From positions 1 to 8,578 of the forward strand of contig JAFDAT010000126.1 in assembly GCA_019313725.1 (NCBI GenBank): DNA of 8,578 nucleotides, written 5' to 3'. The notes below the pieces were generated by a model. The model did not search any database. It was given only the letters and a program-made list of their open reading frames with translations, and was not told the origin of the DNA. The translations under genes were made by a program, and so were the position numbers. The first letter of the stretch is position 1. Each line of letters opens with the position of its first letter. Below, one piece after another: positions 6,637-8,578 of the stretch. Origin of the DNA: Deltaproteobacteria bacterium (GTDB lineage Bacteria > Desulfobacterota > Desulfobacteria > Desulfobacterales > B30-G6).

Positions 6637-7050
6637 ATGGCCCAAAACATAAAACTAGAAGTGGTTACCCCGGAAAAGGCCGTAGTGGATGAAGAAGCCA
6701 AAATCGTCGTTGCCCCCGGCAGCCTTGGCGAGTTCGGTGTTCTGTCCGGCCATACAACGTTTCTGACGACGCTGAAAACAGGAATCATTCGTTATACGGA
6801 TGCAAACGATCAGGAACACTTTGTATTTGTGAGCGGTGGATTTGCCGAGGCGCTTCCTGACAAGGTAACCGTTCTGGCAGAATCTGCTGAAAGAAGAAGG
6901 GATATCGATCTGGCACGTGCCAAGGCCGCCATCGAACGGGCGGAAAAGCGTTTGGCTGCGCAACGTCAGAAAGAATCTCTGGATTTTACCAGGGCGAGGG
7001 CGGCGCTTGAAAGAGCGTTGCAGCGACTCAATCTTGCAGAGACACGCTAA
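6637..7050 (+). CDS. atpC: ATP synthase F1 subunit epsilon
   Basis: The 137-residue epsilon subunit attaches gamma to the c-ring and can inhibit ATP hydrolysis. The N-terminal beta-sandwich (about 1-85) has IKLEVVTPEKAVVDEE, PGSLGEFGVLSGHTTFLTTLKTG and FVFVSGGFAEALPDKVTVLA. The C-terminal part (about 86-137) is a full pair of Ala/Arg/Glu-rich helices, the movable inhibitory arm. Residues 90-95 read IDLARA, matching the I(L)DxxRA motif linked to ATP binding by epsilon in some bacteria. The ATG has AAGAGG 8 bases upstream. It is the last gene of the cluster; a terminator follows about 70 bases later. Confidence 0.96.
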   Translation: MAQNIKLEVVTPEKAVVDEEAKIVVAPGSLGEFGVLSGHTTFLTTLKTGIIRYTDANDQEHFVFVSGGFAEALPDKVTVLAESAERRRDIDLARAKAAIERAEKRLAAQRQKESLDFTRARAALERALQRLNLAETR

Positions 7051-7119
7051 TATCCAAGACCTGAAAATTTTTGATATTTGATAATAGATCATCAATAACC
7101 AGTTGATAAATCGGGACTG

Positions 7120-7156
7120 AAAAAGGGTAAACCATTATCGTGGCTTACCCTTTTTT
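7120..7156 (+). terminator. Intrinsic terminator of the ATP synthase operon
   Basis: AAAAGGGTAA (7121-7130) pairs with TTACCCTTTT (7145-7154), and after an A-C mismatch CCA (7132-7134) pairs with TGG (7141-7143), leaving a 6-base loop. The descending arm runs straight into six T residues (7151-7156). The complementary A-run on the ascending side means it could also act on the opposite strand. Confidence 0.88.
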
Positions 7157-7245
7157 AGCATAGGTTAGCTGGAGGCTATAGTATCTGTCGCATAACAATT
7201 TTTGATCATATCCCGATTCGTTGTAATATTGTTGGATTGAGAGAT

Positions 7246-7279
7246 CCCGATGAAATATAGGAACAACGATTTCATGGGG
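7246..7279 (+). promoter_or_regulatory. Stem-loop in the leader of the glmU-like gene
   Basis: ATGAAAT (7250-7256) pairs perfectly with ATTTCAT (7269-7275), and beyond one G-G mismatch CCC (7246-7248) pairs with GGG (7277-7279), enclosing a 12-base loop. Two of the three TCCCGAT words of this region touch or lie close to its base. No T-run follows. Function is unknown; it could be a 5' leader element or a protein-binding site. Confidence 0.5.
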
Positions 7280-7354
7280 CAGATCCCGATAAAAACATAA
7301 GAAAACAAACACTTGGATCCTTGACCCCTAATTTCCAACTCGTGAGGGATGAGC

Positions 7355-8098
7355 ATGCAAAACAACGTCGCCGTTATCATTCTGGCTGCCGGGCTGGGCA
7401 CGCGCATGAAATCAGACATGGCCAAGGTCCTGCATCCTATTCTCGGTCGGCCGATGATTCGTTATGTGGTTGAAACGGCAATTAATATTGCGGCGAACAA
7501 TGTTTTTGTCGTGATTGGGCATCAGGCCGATGAAGTCAAGCGGGTTTGTTTGCAAACCCCCGATATTGGGTTTGTCCTTCAAGAAAAACAGCTAGGCACC
7601 GGGCATGCTGTCCGATGCGCTATGCCGGAACTCCCTATAAATGTGGAACATGTCATTATTTTGTGTGGTGATGTCCCGCTGTTGAAAACCGAGACGGTGA
7701 AAAAACTGCTGGATGATCACCGGAAAAATGAACGCATCCTTTCCCTGTTGACAGTGGCGATTGACCACCCTAAGGGGTATGGCCGGGTCATTGTCGATAA
7801 GCAGCGCAATTTGTCCAGGATCGTAGAAGAAAAAGATGCAACTGAAGCGGAAAGAGAGATCAAACTCATCAATTCGGGTATTTACTGTGTGGACAAAACT
7901 TTTCTGCTTGAATCCCTGGCCCAACTAACCCCTGATAATTCCCAGGGAGAGTTTTATCTGACCGATATTATCGCGATCGCTTACCGGGATAAAAAAAAGA
8001 TCGGTGTTTTGGTGGGTGAGGATAGCCTGGAAGTATCCGGTGTCAATTCCATCGATGACCTGCGGTTTGTTGAGAATGTGTTACGAAAGAATGCCTGA
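7355..8098 (+). CDS. GlmU-type N-acetylglucosamine-1-phosphate uridylyltransferase domain protein (no acetyltransferase domain)
   Basis: This 247-residue nucleotidyltransferase matches the N-terminal half of GlmU, which makes UDP-GlcNAc, the precursor of peptidoglycan and LPS, from UTP and GlcNAc-1-phosphate. The signature LAAGLGTRM...KVLH (10-27) has the expected Arg17 and Lys24. QLGTGHA (uridine contact), GDVPLL with Asp106 (metal), GYGRVI, IVEEKDA, INSGIY, GEFYLTDI and EVSGVNS with Asn231 (metal) all follow in order. Full GlmU is about 450 residues with a left-handed beta-helix acetyltransferase domain; that half is absent and the 130 bases after the stop hold no remnant. The start at 7355 gives GAGGG a 6-base spacing, whereas the in-frame ATG at 7349 directly abuts it. 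A general sugar-nucleotide transferase with another substrate cannot be excluded. Confidence 0.85.
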   Translation: MQNNVAVIILAAGLGTRMKSDMAKVLHPILGRPMIRYVVETAINIAANNVFVVIGHQADEVKRVCLQTPDIGFVLQEKQLGTGHAVRCAMPELPINVEHVIILCGDVPLLKTETVKKLLDDHRKNERILSLLTVAIDHPKGYGRVIVDKQRNLSRIVEEKDATEAEREIKLINSGIYCVDKTFLLESLAQLTPDNSQGEFYLTDIIAIAYRDKKKIGVLVGEDSLEVSGVNSIDDLRFVENVLRKNA

Positions 8099-8174
8099 CA
8101 ACATGGAAGTCTTGGTCCGTTCCCTGATCAGTTCCAGTAAAAATAGCAAAAATATCAATGCTATATGAAATATC

Positions 8175-8204
8175 TTGACTTTATGCGATTTGAAATATTA
8201 TATT
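8175..8204 (+). promoter_or_regulatory. Probable promoter of zapB-zapA
   Basis: TTGACT (8175-8180) and TATATT (8199-8204) each match the sigma-70 consensus at five of six positions with an 18-base spacer; TATTAT (8196-8201) is an alternative -10 with a shorter spacer. The surroundings are AT-rich. Transcription would begin near 8211, leaving a leader of under 20 bases before zapB. Confidence 0.6.
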
Positions 8205-8228
8205 AAAAACGATAAATGAGGTGAATTC

Positions 8229-8480
8229 TTGGATAACGATACACTACTGAAACAGTTTGATGAAATAGAAAAGAGAGTGGAGAGACTCATAGGGGCCTGC
8301 CAGACGCTTGAAACTGCTAATACAGAGTTAGCCAATGAAGTTGGCCGGTTGGAAGGTGAACTCCAGGCTAAAAGTGAACTGGAGGGCCACAATACCGAAG
8401 TAAAGGCCTTGATTCGAACAAAAATCGACAATCTGATGGAAAGGTTGGAGGGTGTGACAGAGGCCGGTCAGGAGCAATGA
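8229..8480 (+). CDS. zapB: ZapB-like coiled-coil cell division protein
   Basis: This 83-residue protein is almost entirely a charged helix (about residues 4-75) with heptad-spaced Leu/Ile/Val, as in LLKQFDEIEKRVERLIGACQTLETANTELANEVGRLEGEL. It matches ZapB-type (DUF904-like) proteins, which associate with the FtsZ ring through ZapA. The start codon is TTG, chosen because GAGG (8218-8221) lies 7 bases upstream and the nearby ATG and GTG codons read into early stops in other frames. A zapA start follows 37 bases later, which supports the assignment, since short coiled-coil sequences alone are weak evidence. The C-terminus (GVTEAGQEQ) is probably disordered. Confidence 0.78.
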   Translation: MDNDTLLKQFDEIEKRVERLIGACQTLETANTELANEVGRLEGELQAKSELEGHNTEVKALIRTKIDNLMERLEGVTEAGQEQ

Positions 8481-8517
8481 ATAAAAGGATCTTCAAGGAA
8501 AGGTAATTTTATAATCA

Positions 8518-8578
8518 TTGGACCAACATGTAACCATAGAGATTTTCGGGCATCCATTTACTTTCAAAGCAGATAAGA
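8518..8578 (+). CDS. zapA: Cell division protein ZapA, N-terminal part (cut by window end)
   Basis: Twenty codons are visible, reading (M)DQHVTIEIFGHPFTFKADK. ZapA proteins characteristically begin with a V-x-I-x-I-x-G-x-x-(Y/F)-x-(L/F)-(K/R) strand pattern, which this matches. ZapA promotes FtsZ protofilament bundling at the division site and is the docking partner of ZapB, encoded just upstream. An in-frame TAA at 8512-8514 leaves TTG 8518 as the only sensible start. A purine-rich AAGGAAAGG (8495-8503) is the nearest ribosome binding site, though at 14 bases it is farther than usual. The rest of the gene is outside the window. Confidence 0.75.
   Translation, partial: MDQHVTIEIFGHPFTFKADK

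Larger units (their letters stand above)
7051..7354 (+). other. Intergenic region between atpC and the glmU-like gene
   Basis: This 304-base stretch has no supported gene. It holds an AT-rich segment (7051-7119), the operon terminator (7120-7156), three TCCCGAT words (7211-7217, 7245-7251, 7284-7290) and a stem-loop at 7246-7279, then GAGGG (7344-7348), the ribosome binding site of the next gene. A promoter for the downstream gene is expected after the terminator, but only poor matches are visible, for example TTGGAT 7232-7237 with TATAGG 7256-7261. Confidence 0.6.

Noticed and set aside
7051..7119. Small gene after atpC
   Set aside because: The segment is AT-rich with stops in the forward frames and no ribosome binding site; it looks like 3' untranslated sequence.
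7349..7351. ATG at 7349 as the start of the glmU-like gene
   Set aside because: The GAGGG ribosome binding site directly abuts it; ATG 7355 has a usable 6-base spacing and gives the family's usual short N-terminus.
8099..8228. Remnant of the missing GlmU acetyltransferase domain
   Set aside because: The frame continuing past the stop closes within about 14 codons and shows no hexapeptide repeats; the space instead holds the zapB promoter.

Overview
The window reads as ordinary chromosomal DNA from a Gram-negative bacterium, most likely a deltaproteobacterium of the Desulfobacterota (Desulfobacterales-like). This is an inference from gene order and protein character: an F-type ATP synthase operon that begins with paired b' and b genes and lacks the a and c genes, preceded by a bactofilin and the tail of a RodA/FtsW-like protein, and followed by zapB-zapA. 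No mobile element, tRNA, rRNA or CRISPR array is visible.

Layout, all on the + strand. Bases 1-74 hold the last codons of a probable SEDS (RodA/FtsW) membrane protein. Bases 81-289 are an intergenic repeat block: two near-identical copies of about 90 bp built from degenerate GGTATA/CCGTATA units. A bactofilin gene follows (352-720). A strong-looking promoter (781-810) with upstream A-tracts then starts the ATP synthase cluster: atpF' (b'), atpF (b), atpH (delta), atpA (alpha), atpG (gamma), atpD (beta), atpC (epsilon), ending at an intrinsic terminator (about 7120-7156). The first four genes overlap by a single base at each junction. atpG and atpD instead sit behind spacers of 96 and 79 bases, and the second spacer carries a clear stem-loop.

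After a 304-base structured leader comes a stand-alone GlmU-type uridylyltransferase domain (7355-8098). A separate promoter (8175-8204) then precedes zapB (TTG start) and the first 20 codons of zapA (TTG start, cut by the window edge).

Together the genes cover two themes. One is cell envelope and division: SEDS glycosyltransferase, bactofilin scaffold, UDP-GlcNAc precursor synthesis, and Z-ring accessory proteins. The other is the F1 motor plus the F0 peripheral stalk of ATP synthase. The membrane ring and stator channel (c and a) must be encoded elsewhere for the enzyme to work. I see no sign of a wholly new system; the points most worth a second look are the repeat block, the atpG-atpD stem-loop, the single-domain GlmU and the structured glmU leader.
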